From an uncultured Enterocloster sp. (GTDB lineage: Bacteria; Bacillota; Clostridia; Lachnospirales; Lachnospiraceae), in the NCBI GenBank assembly GCA_944382045.1, contig CALWMT010000008.1, positions 1 to 22,392 on the forward strand: a stretch of 22,392 bases of DNA, read 5' to 3'. A program made the translations under genes and the position numbers. Numbering within the stretch: position 1 is the first letter of the stretch; each line of letters starts with the position of its first letter. Under the pieces are notes generated by a model, which had not been told where the DNA came from, searched no databases, and was given only the letters and a program-made list of their open reading frames with translations. Positions 7,268 to 13,503 of this stretch are shown here, piece by piece.

Positions 7268-7297
7268 ATTATACCATGAAGTAATCGGGGGAATCAA
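7268..7297 (-). promoter_or_regulatory. Promoter of tRNA-Val
   Basis: TTGATT (7292-7297), an 18-bp spacer and a perfect TATAAT (7268-7273) with the extended -10 bases TGG directly before it. Confidence 0.8.
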
Positions 7298-7317
7298 CTA
7301 AAAAATTCAGAAAATGA

Positions 7318-7398
7318 GAAAAAATTGAAGCTTTTGGGGGGTAGGTCCGGCTCAGCCTCAGGTAGTGGACCTCGCCGGACCAGCGTCATCTCTGACCT
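7318..7398 (-). ncRNA. Candidate small RNA with a C6 tract, unassigned
   Basis: A promoter (7405-7433) points to a transcript starting near 7398. The RNA would contain GGTCCGGC pairing with GCCGGACC (7374-7381 with 7344-7351) and an inner AGGT/ACCT hairpin. A run of six C (7336-7341) and then six U (7319-7324) follow. The distance from stem to U tract is about 20 nt, so the 3' end is uncertain. The C run could pair with purine-rich ribosome sites. No known family was recognised. Confidence 0.4.
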
Positions 7399-7404
7399 GT
7401 ATAA

Positions 7405-7433
7405 AATATACCATGAAGCCGCTCGAAGGTCAA
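7405..7433 (-). promoter_or_regulatory. Predicted sigma-A promoter upstream of the C6 transcript
   Basis: TTGACC (7428-7433), a 17-bp spacer and TATATT (7405-7410), again with an extended TGG before the -10. It shares CTTCATGGTATA with the tRNA-Val promoter. Confidence 0.6.
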
Positions 7434-7494
7434 TGGGAGTCAGGGAAATGTAATGAAATGTAATAATTCTTACGAAAAGCATAGGAAAAAACGA

Positions 7495-7597
7495 AATAAA
7501 AATTGTCTCCAGCCGGAGCGTGTTCCCGGGATAATCAATGTGAGACCGGACACCTCCGATACAGCCCAAGGGCCGCACTCCTCCCGGAACTGGAGAC
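7495..7597 (-). ncRNA. Compact structured RNA of about 100 nt, unassigned
   Basis: The predicted start (7597) lies 6 nt after a TATAAT box. The RNA would begin GUCUCCAG and end CUGGAGAC (7505-7512), followed by AAUUUUUAUUU. The whole transcript is thus closed by its own first and last bases; at DNA level the arms are 14 bp perfect (7499-7512 with 7590-7603). Inside are further pairings: UUCCGGGA with UCCCGGGAA (one bulge), CGGA/UCCG and GCC/GGC. SRP, 6S, RNase P and tmRNA signature bases were not seen. It lies between two tRNA genes. Confidence 0.6.
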
Positions 7598-7603
7598 AAT
7601 TTT

Positions 7604-7632
7604 ATTATAAAGCCATATGGAGAATTTTGCAA
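7604..7632 (-). promoter_or_regulatory. Promoter of the compact structured RNA
   Basis: TTGCAA (7627-7632), a 17-bp spacer and a perfect TATAAT (7604-7609). Confidence 0.75.
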
Positions 7633-7640
7633 TGCCTGCA

Positions 7641-7685
7641 AAAGAAAAAGCCCCGCAGCTGCCCTCCATGGCAGATACGAGGCTT
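7641..7685 (-). terminator. Terminator of tRNA-Ala
   Basis: AAGCCTCG pairs with CGGGGCTT (one G-U), with an inner CTGCC/GGCAG pairing. TTTTTCTTTT follows. It starts 7 nt after the tRNA 3' end. Confidence 0.85.
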
Positions 7686-7692
7686 CTATGCG

Positions 7693-7765
7693 TGGAGACA
7701 ACGGGATTCGAACCCGCGGCCTTTGCGTTGCGAACGCAACGCTCTCCCAGCTGAGCTATGTCCCC
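7693..7765 (-). tRNA. tRNA-Ala(CGC)
   Basis: A 73-nt cloverleaf. The anticodon loop TTCGCAA in stem TTGCG/CGCAA gives anticodon CGC. The acceptor stem GGGGACA/TGTCTCC has its only wobble at G3-U70, the classic alanine identity pair, which supports the assignment. T-arm is GCGGG TTCGAAT CCCGT. CCA is not encoded. Confidence 0.96.
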
Positions 7766-7800
7766 ATTTATGTAAGTGATTCTCGCAAATCACAATAGAC

Positions 7801-7828
7801 ATTATACCACGACTCAAAAAAAATACAA
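7801..7828 (-). promoter_or_regulatory. Promoter of tRNA-Ala
   Basis: TTGTAT (7823-7828), a 16-bp spacer with a run of T, and a perfect TATAAT (7801-7806) with extended TGG. Confidence 0.75.
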
Positions 7829-7919
7829 GTATTTTTCACAAATTTTGCCGGCGTCTAATTTTGCCGGCGTCCGCAACAGACCTGCCCGCCGCAGAGGCAA
7901 AGGCCGCTGGTCCGCCTGC

Positions 7920-8000
7920 AAAAACCCGGCCCGCCTGCACGAAGCCAAGCGGACCGGGTAAAAAGGGGAGGATAAGTATTAATCTTTATCATTTGTTGAC
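7920..8000 (-). ncRNA. Candidate small RNA with an anti-Shine-Dalgarno UCCUCCCC tract
   Basis: A promoter at 8007-8036 and a strong terminator at 7920-7959 bracket about 80 nt with no reading frame. The 5' part is A/U-rich and should be single-stranded. It contains UCCUCCCCUUUUU (around 7960-7972), just before the terminator stem. The stem is 11 bp with one G-U (ACCCGGTCCGC with GCGGGCCGGGT) and TTTT follows. C-rich tracts in Gram-positive small RNAs commonly target ribosome-binding sites. The same terminator could also end the XRE gene, whose stop is 90 bp upstream. Confidence 0.5.
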
Positions 8001-8006
8001 ACTTAC

Positions 8007-8036
8007 AGTATAAACACTTTTCTCCAGAATATACAA
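8007..8036 (-). promoter_or_regulatory. Promoter of the C-rich small RNA
   Basis: TTGTAT (8031-8036), an 18-bp spacer and TATACT (8007-8012). It lies just after the XRE gene on the same strand. Confidence 0.55.
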
Positions 8037-8048
8037 AAATAAAAAATT

Positions 8049-8267
8049 TTACAATTTCTGATCATTCTCCGACGGCACATAGACCGCAATATCCTCGATC
8101 CTGCAGTTTAATATACGGCAGAGATCATTTATCGTCTTCATAGATACATCCATATTGTGCTTCAGCCTGTGAAGGGTGCTGTGCGACAGCTTATACTTCT
8201 TCGTGAGCGAATACCAGGTCTCGCCTGAACGCGCCAGCGTGTCCCAAAATGGCGAATAATCAATCAT
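8049..8267 (-). CDS. Small XRE-family (Cro/C1-type) DNA-binding protein
   Basis: 72 residues, almost all one helix-turn-helix domain of the Cro/C1 (HTH_26) type. The pattern GETWYSLTKKYKLSHSTLHRLK gives helices 2 and 3, and TINDLCRILNCRIEDIAVYV is the usual helix 4-5 ending. There is no ligand domain, so it should act as a simple dimeric regulator. The ATG at 8265-8267 has AGGAGAGG upstream. It is divergent from the 64-residue protein gene, whose promoter spacer holds a small inverted repeat (8349-8362) that could be its operator. Confidence 0.85.
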   Translation of the reverse strand: MIDYSPFWDTLARSGETWYSLTKKYKLSHSTLHRLKHNMDVSMKTINDLCRILNCRIEDIAVYVPSENDQKL

Positions 8268-8339
8268 GTCCCTCTCCTGTATGCCTTTCTCTTCTGGTAA
8301 AATATTCCATCAAGATAAGCATAAGTTAGTTTTCATGTC

Positions 8340-8368
8340 TTGAATATCTTCGCAATTACGAATATACT
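8340..8368 (+). promoter_or_regulatory. Promoter of the 64-residue protein gene with an internal inverted repeat
   Basis: TTGAAT (8340-8345), a 17-bp spacer and TATACT (8363-8368). The spacer holds TTCG-N6-CGAA (8349-8362), well placed for a repressor to block RNA polymerase. Confidence 0.65.
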
Positions 8369-8408
8369 ATGAGTAATTCCATGTACATTCAGAAAGGGGG
8401 ATACTGCC

Positions 8409-8603
8409 ATGAGACATTTGACAGACGAAGAAATCGAAGCACTTTCCGAGGATCAGGAGGTCGTAAGCCGCCTCCTAGACTTTCTCGCCATGGATGGACG
8501 GCTTTTCTTTCAGGAGGTCCGTTCCCATCTCTCCCCCAAGGAGCTGGAAGAATATCTGGAGGAAAATCCGGACGAACGGATTTATATGGAGGAGGGAAAT
8601 TAG
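8409..8603 (+). CDS. Small acidic protein of unknown function
   Basis: 64 residues, strongly acidic (about 20 Asp/Glu) and probably fully helical. There is no signal peptide, cysteine or membrane helix. I do not recognise the family. It looks genuine: the promoter at 8340-8368 is good, GGGGG lies 8 nt before the ATG, and codon use fits its neighbours. A GTGCGCC/GGCGCAC hairpin (8610-8627) follows the stop, though without a T tract. It is divergent from an XRE regulator. The pair could be a regulator and target, or conceivably a small toxin-antitoxin-like pair, but no toxin feature is visible. Confidence 0.7.
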   Translation: MRHLTDEEIEALSEDQEVVSRLLDFLAMDGRLFFQEVRSHLSPKELEEYLEENPDERIYMEEGN

Positions 8604-8633
8604 AAAAATGTGCGCCGCCAGGCGCACTCCCTC

Positions 8634-8667
8634 CAAAAACAGGCGGTCTGTCAAATGACAAACCGCC
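8634..8667 (-). terminator. Terminator of the kduI-SDR-GntR operon
   Basis: GGCGGT pairs with ACCGCC (8662-8667 with 8642-8647) and an inner TGTCA/TGACA. On the minus strand TGTTTTT follows. The stem overlaps the last codons of the GntR gene. Confidence 0.8.
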
Positions 8668-9349
8668 CTTCTGCTGGTTCCTCTTCAAAATAATCCTTGT
8701 AATCTACTTCTATGGAATGGCGCATACGCTTCATGCTGAAATAGAGGTGCTCCTTTAGCGCGGCCTCCAGTCCCTTCTGATCCTTCCTTTCAATCAGCCG
8801 GAACAGCTCCTCATGCTCCCCGATGATCCGCATAAAGTCTGTCTCTGTGATAAAATCCAGCATGCGGAATCGGGTGTAATGCAGCTGCTGGGCCTGGAGC
8901 ATCTCCCAGAGCTTCTGCCGCCTGACAGCCCCAAACCAGATGGAGTGCATCTGCGCGTCCATCCGATAAAACGTCTCGGCCTCAAAGTCCGGCTCATGAA
9001 TCACCGCCCGCTGCTGGGCTATGGCGTGGCGGATGTCCTCCATCACCATGGGAGTCTGGGCCTCCAGAAAATCCCGAAGCACCATTGTTTCCACTGCCAG
9101 CCGCATGTAAATCATCTGCTTGATATTGTCCAGGCTGAGCAGGGTCACGCGGATTCCCTTATAGGGCACATTCTCCACAAATCCCTGCTCCTGCAGCAGA
9201 CGCATGGCCTCCCGCACGGGAGTCCTGGACACACCGAACCGCTCGCAGATCTCGTGCTCACTCAGCATCCGCCCTGGCTCCAGCTTTAGGTCCAGCATCT
9301 CCCGCTTTAGGGTCTCATACACAAGCTCATTCCTGTTTCTGCATTCCAT
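8651..9349 (-). CDS. GntR-family transcription regulator, FadR/FCD subfamily
   Basis: 232 residues. The N-terminal winged helix (about 8-70) shows SEHEICERFGVSRTPVREAM and LLQEQGFVENVPYKGIRV. The all-helical FCD effector domain (about 75-210) has the metal/ligand set D131, H135, H179 and H201. Relatives respond to sugar acids. The ATG shares one base with the SDR stop (TAATG), so the two are translationally coupled. It likely senses a uronate intermediate and controls this locus through the three GTATAC palindromes at the kduI promoter (11147-11198). B. subtilis GntR uses a similar TTGTATACAA core. Target and effector are inferred. Confidence 0.93.
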   Translation of the reverse strand: MECRNRNELVYETLKREMLDLKLEPGRMLSEHEICERFGVSRTPVREAMRLLQEQGFVENVPYKGIRVTLLSLDNIKQMIYMRLAVETMVLRDFLEAQTPMVMEDIRHAIAQQRAVIHEPDFEAETFYRMDAQMHSIWFGAVRRQKLWEMLQAQQLHYTRFRMLDFITETDFMRIIGEHEELFRLIERKDQKGLEAALKEHLYFSMKRMRHSIEVDYKDYFEEEPAEGRFVI

Positions 9350-10155
9350 TACTTAGGCTGCTTTCCGATGTAAGCCAGGATACCGCCGTCCACGTACAGC
9401 ACCAGGCCGTTCACAAAGTTGGAGGCGTCGGAGGCCAGGAATACGGCCGGTCCGCCCAGATCCTCTGCCTCGCCCCAGCGTCCCGCAGGCGTCTTGCTCA
9501 CGATAAACTGGTCAAAGGGATGGCGGGAGCCGTCAGGCTGGATCTCGCGCAGGGGAGCTGTCTGGGGAGTTGCAATATAGCCAGGCCCAATGCCGTTGCA
9601 CTGGATGTTGTACTCGCCGTACTCAGAAGCAATATTTCTGGTCAGCATCTTAAGACCGCCCTTTGCAGCTGCGTAGGCGGATACGGTCTCGCGGCCCAGC
9701 TCGCTCATCATAGAGCAGATGTTGATAATCTTGCCGTGGCCCTTCTTGATCATGCTGGGGATAACCGCCTTGGATACGATAAAGGGCGCATTCAGGTCCA
9801 CATCGATTACCTGACGGAACTCGGCAGCTGTCATCTCGCACATGGGGATTCTCTTGATGATGCCGGCATTATTTACCAGGATGTCGATGATGCCGACCTC
9901 CTTCTCGATCTTAGCCACTAGCTCGTTTACCGCGTTCTCATCGGTCACGTCGCACACATAGCCGTGGGCATCGATTCCCTCCTCCTTGTAAGCGGCAAGG
10001 CCCTTGTCCACCAGCTCCTGCTTGATATCGTTAAACACAATGGTAGCGCCCGCCCCGGCCATCGCCTTGGCGATAGCAAAGCCGATGCCGTAGGAAGCGC
10101 CAGTGATCAGGGCAACCTTGCCCTCCAGTGAGAAATTGTTTAAATAATCTGCCAT
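9349..10155 (-). CDS. SDR-family oxidoreductase, gluconate 5-dehydrogenase / KduD-like
   Basis: 268 residues, a classical short-chain dehydrogenase. The NAD(P)-binding motif is TGASYGIG, followed by NNAG. The catalytic set is S in NICSMMSELG and YAAAK. The C-terminus FVNGLVLYVDGGILAYIGKQ is of the Clostridia/Bacteroides type usually named gluconate 5-dehydrogenase. Next to kduI its likely task is KduD-like: NADH reduction of 2,5-diketo-3-deoxygluconate to KDG. Sequence alone cannot separate the two substrates. The ATG at 10153-10155 has GGAGG 8 nt upstream. It lies about 110 bp after kduI and overlaps GntR by one base. Confidence 0.93.
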   Translation of the reverse strand: MADYLNNFSLEGKVALITGASYGIGFAIAKAMAGAGATIVFNDIKQELVDKGLAAYKEEGIDAHGYVCDVTDENAVNELVAKIEKEVGIIDILVNNAGIIKRIPMCEMTAAEFRQVIDVDLNAPFIVSKAVIPSMIKKGHGKIINICSMMSELGRETVSAYAAAKGGLKMLTRNIASEYGEYNIQCNGIGPGYIATPQTAPLREIQPDGSRHPFDQFIVSKTPAGRWGEAEDLGGPAVFLASDASNFVNGLVLYVDGGILAYIGKQPK

Positions 10156-10185
10156 TTTTAAATCCTCCATCTTCTATTTCTGCAG

Positions 10186-10205
10186 GCAGCCCGCCGGGCG
10201 GCTGC
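10186..10205 (-). repeat. Short hairpin between kduI and the SDR gene
   Basis: GCAGCC pairs with GGCTGC around an 8-nt GC-rich loop, with no T tract. It may be an intercistronic stability element. Confidence 0.35.
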
Positions 10206-10267
10206 TCTCACGCATGCATCCGGCGGCTGCCGCAGGGGTACAAATTTTATCGCGCTGCTGGGAACAA

Positions 10268-11110
10268 TTACTTCATCTCGTTGGGCTTCATGGTGTCCAT
10301 ATCATCAAACTCCATGTTCTCTCCGCCCATTGCCCAGATAAAGGTGTAATTGGAGGTGCCAGCTCCGGAGTGAATGCTCCAGGAGGGGCTGATCACGGCC
10401 TCCTCATTCTTCATAACAATGTGGCGGGTCTCGGTGGGCTCACCCATCATATGGAATACCACATTATCTCCGGGAACCTCAAAGTACATATACACCTCCA
10501 TGCGGCGCTCGTGGGTATGAGCCGGCATGGTGTTCCACACGCTTCCGGGCTCCAGAACGGTCATGCCCATGGACAGCTGGCAGGTCTTTAACACATCCGG
10601 ATGGATGAACTGATTGATCACGCGCTTGTTGGACAGCTCCGCGTCGCCGCAGGGTCTCTTGGCCGCCTTCTCAATCGGGATAAATGTGGTGGTGTAGGAG
10701 GTATGGGCCGGTGCGCTCACCATATAGAACTTGGCCGGATTCTCCGGATTCTCGCTCTCAAAGTAAACCTCCTTGGTTCCCTTGGTGATGTACAGACAGT
10801 CCTTGTAGCCCATCTTGAAGGTCTCTCCGTCTGCGGTAATGCTGCCCGCACCGCCGATGTTGAAGATACCGATCTCCCGGCGCTCCAGGAAATAGTGGGT
10901 GCCGAAGTTCTTCCAGCAGTCGATTCCCTTGTCGATGGAAACCTTCTCTGTAGTAGGCATGCAGCCCATGGTCACCATGCGGTCCACATGAGAATACACA
11001 GCCACTACCTCATTGGCCTTATACAGGTTCTGAATCAGGAACTCCTTCCTCAGCTCCTCGGTGGTGTAGCGCTTTACATCCCTCTGATTTGCAGAATAAC
11101 GAATGTCCAT
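10268..11110 (-). CDS. kduI: 4-deoxy-L-threo-5-hexosulose-uronate ketol-isomerase
   Basis: 280 residues, full length for KduI. This cupin-fold zinc enzyme converts 5-keto-4-deoxyuronate (from pectin or glycosaminoglycan lyase products) to 2,5-diketo-3-deoxygluconate. The zinc site is visible: PAHTHERRMEVYMYFEV supplies two His and one Glu, and the downstream SWSIHSGAGTSNY gives the third His. The start region RYSANQRDVKRYTTEELR is also typical. The ATG at 11108-11110 has AAGGAGG 7 nt upstream. It heads its own transcript, since a terminator separates it from uxuA. It is probably repressed by GntR at the three operators. Confidence 0.97.
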   Translation of the reverse strand: MDIRYSANQRDVKRYTTEELRKEFLIQNLYKANEVVAVYSHVDRMVTMGCMPTTEKVSIDKGIDCWKNFGTHYFLERREIGIFNIGGAGSITADGETFKMGYKDCLYITKGTKEVYFESENPENPAKFYMVSAPAHTSYTTTFIPIEKAAKRPCGDAELSNKRVINQFIHPDVLKTCQLSMGMTVLEPGSVWNTMPAHTHERRMEVYMYFEVPGDNVVFHMMGEPTETRHIVMKNEEAVISPSWSIHSGAGTSNYTFIWAMGGENMEFDDMDTMKPNEMK

Positions 11111-11146
11111 TTCCGTTCCTCCTTAATAAATGATGGCAAAGTGTTT

Positions 11147-11198
11147 GTTGTATTCAACTTTCATAGTTTGTATACAACTTTTTATTTCTGTATACAGA
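11147..11198 (-). promoter_or_regulatory. Three phased GTATAC-type operators at the kduI promoter
   Basis: Palindromes lie at 11187-11198 (TCTGTATACAGA, perfect 12 bp), 11168-11177 (TTGTATACAA, perfect) and 11147-11158 (GTTGTATTCAAC, one central mismatch). Their centres are exactly 20 bp apart. The first overlaps the -10 box and start point, and the others lie in the leader. This looks like a cooperative repressor site, with the GntR protein encoded downstream the obvious candidate. Confidence 0.75.
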
Positions 11199-11224
11199 TT
11201 ACCACAATTTCTCTTTCGCTTCAA
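11196..11224 (-). promoter_or_regulatory. Promoter of kduI - SDR - GntR
   Basis: TTGAAG (11219-11224), a 17-bp spacer and TAATCT (11196-11201). The -10 overlaps the first operator by three bases. Confidence 0.7.
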
Positions 11225-11292
11225 CCGGCAGATTCGCCAAAAAACAGGCAGGCTTTCTATGCAATATTTCCGGGAGCCTGCGCGCTCACGTC

Positions 11293-11326
11293 AAAAAAAG
11301 AGCCGCAGCTCTTCTGCCGCAGCTCT
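11293..11326 (-). terminator. Terminator of uxuA
   Basis: AGAGCTGCGGC pairs with GCTGCGGCTCT over 11 bp with two G-U wobbles and a 6-nt loop. A run of T follows. It starts 20 bp past the uxuA stop. Confidence 0.9.
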
Positions 11327-11345
11327 TCTCTCTCATGATCAACGA

Positions 11346-12395
11346 TTACTTGCTCATCTTCTCAACTGCCTCGAACAGGCCGTTCAGGTAGGTGGCACCC
11401 AGCGCTCTGTCATACAGGCCATATCCAGCTCTTCCGGTCTCGCCCCAGATCATGCGTCCGTGGTCAGGCCGCACATAGCCGTCAAAGCCATTCTCCACCA
11501 GTGCCTTCACAATAGCGAACATATCCAGGGAGCCGCAGCTGGAAAGATGCGCTCTCTCCTCAAAGCCGTTGTCCAGCACAGCCACATTTCTCAGATGGGC
11601 AAAATGGATTCTTCCCATCGCCGCGTACTTGGCAGCCAGACGGGGAACATCGTTCTTGGCAGAGCAGCCCAGAGAGCCCGTGCACAGGGTAATGCCGTTG
11701 TGGGGATCGTCCACCAGCTTCAAGAACTTGTCCAGATTCTCCTCGCAGGTGATAATCCGGGGAAGTCCGAAGATGCTCCAGCAGGGATCATCCTCGTGGA
11801 TCGCCATGTTCACATCGCACTCGGCGGCAACCGGAATGATTCTCTCCAGGAAATATTTCAGGTTGTTCCACAGGTCTGCCTCGGTCATGCTGTTGTACTC
11901 CGCAACAACCGCCTTTAATCCATCTCTGGTATAGCTGGCATCCCAGCCGGGCAGCGTCAGATCGCTGTCGCTGTTCAAGGGGTTCACAGCGTCTACCTGC
12001 TCCTGATAATAAACCAGGGAGGTGGAGCCGTCTGCCAGCACGTGATCCAGCTGGGTTCTCGTCCAGTCGAATACAGGCATGAAGTTATAGCAGATGCATT
12101 TTACGCCGGCCTCAGCCACCCGGCGGATATTCTCGCAGTAGTTTTCAATATAGCGGTCTCTGGTGGGCTTTCCGAGCTTGATGTCCTCGTGAACCGGAAT
12201 GCTCTCGATCACGTCAAAGCCCAGTCCCGCATCCTCCACCTGCTTTTTCAGCTTCGCAATGCTCTCGCGGCTCCATACCTCCCCCACAGGCACGTCATAA
12301 ACCGCTGTGACAATGGACTTCATCCCCGGAATCTGGCGGATGTTCTCCAGCGTCACCTTGTCGTCTTCCCCATACCATCTGAATGACAATTTCAT
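11346..12395 (-). CDS. uxuA: Mannonate dehydratase
   Basis: 349 residues, the usual length of the Gram-positive UxuA type. It is a TIM-barrel, metal-dependent enzyme dehydrating D-mannonate to 2-keto-3-deoxygluconate (KDG) in glucuronate breakdown. The metal and catalytic clusters are visible in order: NMAIHEDDPCWSIFG, TLCTGSLGC, HFAHLRNV and YVRPDHGRMIWGE. The start MKLSFRWYGEDDKV is typical. The ATG at 12393-12395 has AGGAGG 8 nt upstream. It is transcribed alone from a TATAAT box (12463-12468) with a poor -35, divergently from an AraC gene, and ends at a strong terminator. UxaC and UxuB, which would supply mannonate, are not in the window. Confidence 0.97.
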   Translation of the reverse strand: MKLSFRWYGEDDKVTLENIRQIPGMKSIVTAVYDVPVGEVWSRESIAKLKKQVEDAGLGFDVIESIPVHEDIKLGKPTRDRYIENYCENIRRVAEAGVKCICYNFMPVFDWTRTQLDHVLADGSTSLVYYQEQVDAVNPLNSDSDLTLPGWDASYTRDGLKAVVAEYNSMTEADLWNNLKYFLERIIPVAAECDVNMAIHEDDPCWSIFGLPRIITCEENLDKFLKLVDDPHNGITLCTGSLGCSAKNDVPRLAAKYAAMGRIHFAHLRNVAVLDNGFEERAHLSSCGSLDMFAIVKALVENGFDGYVRPDHGRMIWGETGRAGYGLYDRALGATYLNGLFEAVEKMSK

Positions 12396-12462
12396 GTGAT
12401 TTACCTCCTAAATTTTCTTGTTGACCGCACAGGATATCCTAATCGGCCATCTCTTAGTTTTC

Positions 12463-12468
12463 ATTATA
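12463..12468 (-). promoter_or_regulatory. -10 element of uxuA, -35 poor
   Basis: A perfect TATAAT about 67 bp before the start codon. The bases 16-18 bp upstream (TATGGACGG) match TTGACA poorly, as expected for an activator-dependent promoter. The direct repeat at 12498-12526 lies just upstream. Confidence 0.6.
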
Positions 12469-12497
12469 ACAGATAAAAGCCCTCCGTCCATAGTGAT

Positions 12498-12526
12498 AAT
12501 TGTTGTACATATTGCAAAAATTGTGG
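12498..12526. promoter_or_regulatory. Direct repeat AATTGTTG / AATTGTGG, possible AraC site
   Basis: AATTGTTG (12498-12505) and AATTGTGG (12519-12526) start 21 bp apart, two helical turns, as is common for AraC-type half-sites. They lie just upstream of the uxuA -35 position and overlap the araC promoter. Confidence 0.4.
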
Positions 12527-12540
12527 TTTCATGGTAAGAT
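12512..12540 (+). promoter_or_regulatory. Promoter of the AraC gene
   Basis: TTGCAA (12512-12517), a 17-bp spacer and TAAGAT (12535-12540) with extended TGG. A GCGTATACAG sequence (12544-12553), similar to the kduI operators, sits at the start point. Confidence 0.65.
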
Positions 12541-12597
12541 GTGGCGTATACAGATTCATCCTATGGAATCTCAATTTTTCATGCCAGGAGGAAGCGT

Positions 12598-13503
12598 ATG
12601 AAAAAGCGGCTGCCTACAGATTTTAATACCCGCCAGTACATGGAGTCCGTTGATTTTGAGCTTTTTTATTACAGCGATATCTCTCTCGCCAGTGTCGCCC
12701 CCCACCATCACGATTATTATGAGCTGTACTTCTTTTTGGAGGGCGATGTGGACTACCATGTCCAGGACCAGCTGTACCATCTGGAGTACGGGGACTGTCT
12801 CCTCATCCCCCCGGAGACCTCCCACTATCCGGTATTTCTCGCCCACAAAAAATCCTACCGCCGTTTTGTCTTCTGGTTCCGCAGAGATTACTATGACAAG
12901 CTCCACTCCCTGGACCCAGAGCTCACCTACTGCTTTGACCAGGCGGCCTCCAGCCGCACCTACTGCTTTCACGCGGATGCCATCTCCTCCCAGGCCCTGC
13001 AGGGAAAGCTCATGGACCTTCTTGAGGAAATAGGCAGCAGCCGTCCCTTCAAGCGGCAGACTGCGGAGCTCATGGCCGTATCCTTTCTGGTGTACGTAAA
13101 CCGGCTGGTCTATGATGTCATTCATCAGAGGGCGGCTGTCTATGAAAACCTGCTGTACCTGAACATCTGCGACTATATCAACCGGCATCTGGAGGAGGAC
13201 CTAAGCCTGGACAGCCTGGCCGCATTTTTCTTTGTGAGCAAATTCCATATTTCCCATATATTCAAGGACAATATGGGCATTTCCCTCCACCAGTATATTT
13301 TAAAGAAGCGGCTCCACGCCAGCAAAAATGCAATCTTGTCCGGCCAGCCCATCGGCCAGGTCTATCACCAGTACGGCTTCAAGGACTACACCAGCTTTTT
13401 CCGTGCCTTTAAGAAGGAATACGGAGCCTCGCCCAAGGAATATCGGAGCCAGCACCGGCCTCTGGCTGCCGAGACAGATACCCATCAGGAGGACCGCCTA
13501 TGA
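12598..13503 (+). CDS. AraC-family transcription regulator with cupin sensor domain
   Basis: 301 residues. The N-terminal cupin (about 30-130) shows PHHHDYYELYFFLEG and GDCLLIPPETSHYPV, the usual sugar-sensing fold. The C-terminal double helix-turn-helix (about 185-285) shows LSLDSLAAFFFVSKFHISHI, then a second helix pair with YGFKDYTSFFRAFKKEYGASP. I chose the ATG at 12598 because AGGAGG lies 6 nt upstream; a longer frame from a GTG at 12541 would begin at the predicted transcript start. It is divergent from uxuA and probably activates it in response to a uronate. Its stop overlaps the radical SAM start as ATGA. Confidence 0.93.
   Translation: MKKRLPTDFNTRQYMESVDFELFYYSDISLASVAPHHHDYYELYFFLEGDVDYHVQDQLYHLEYGDCLLIPPETSHYPVFLAHKKSYRRFVFWFRRDYYDKLHSLDPELTYCFDQAASSRTYCFHADAISSQALQGKLMDLLEEIGSSRPFKRQTAELMAVSFLVYVNRLVYDVIHQRAAVYENLLYLNICDYINRHLEEDLSLDSLAAFFFVSKFHISHIFKDNMGISLHQYILKKRLHASKNAILSGQPIGQVYHQYGFKDYTSFFRAFKKEYGASPKEYRSQHRPLAAETDTHQEDRL

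Noticed and set aside
6932..7297. 121-codon minus-strand open frame
   Set aside because: It covers all of tRNA-Val and its terminator, so it is chance.
7495..7597. Assignment of the compact RNA as SRP or 6S RNA
   Set aside because: The GGUCCGGAAGG-type SRP apical motif is absent, and the length is about half that of 6S RNA.
7294..7701. 135-codon minus-strand open frame
   Set aside because: It runs through the 3' end of tRNA-Ala, a terminator, two promoters and the structured RNA. It has no ribosome site and no protein-like pattern.
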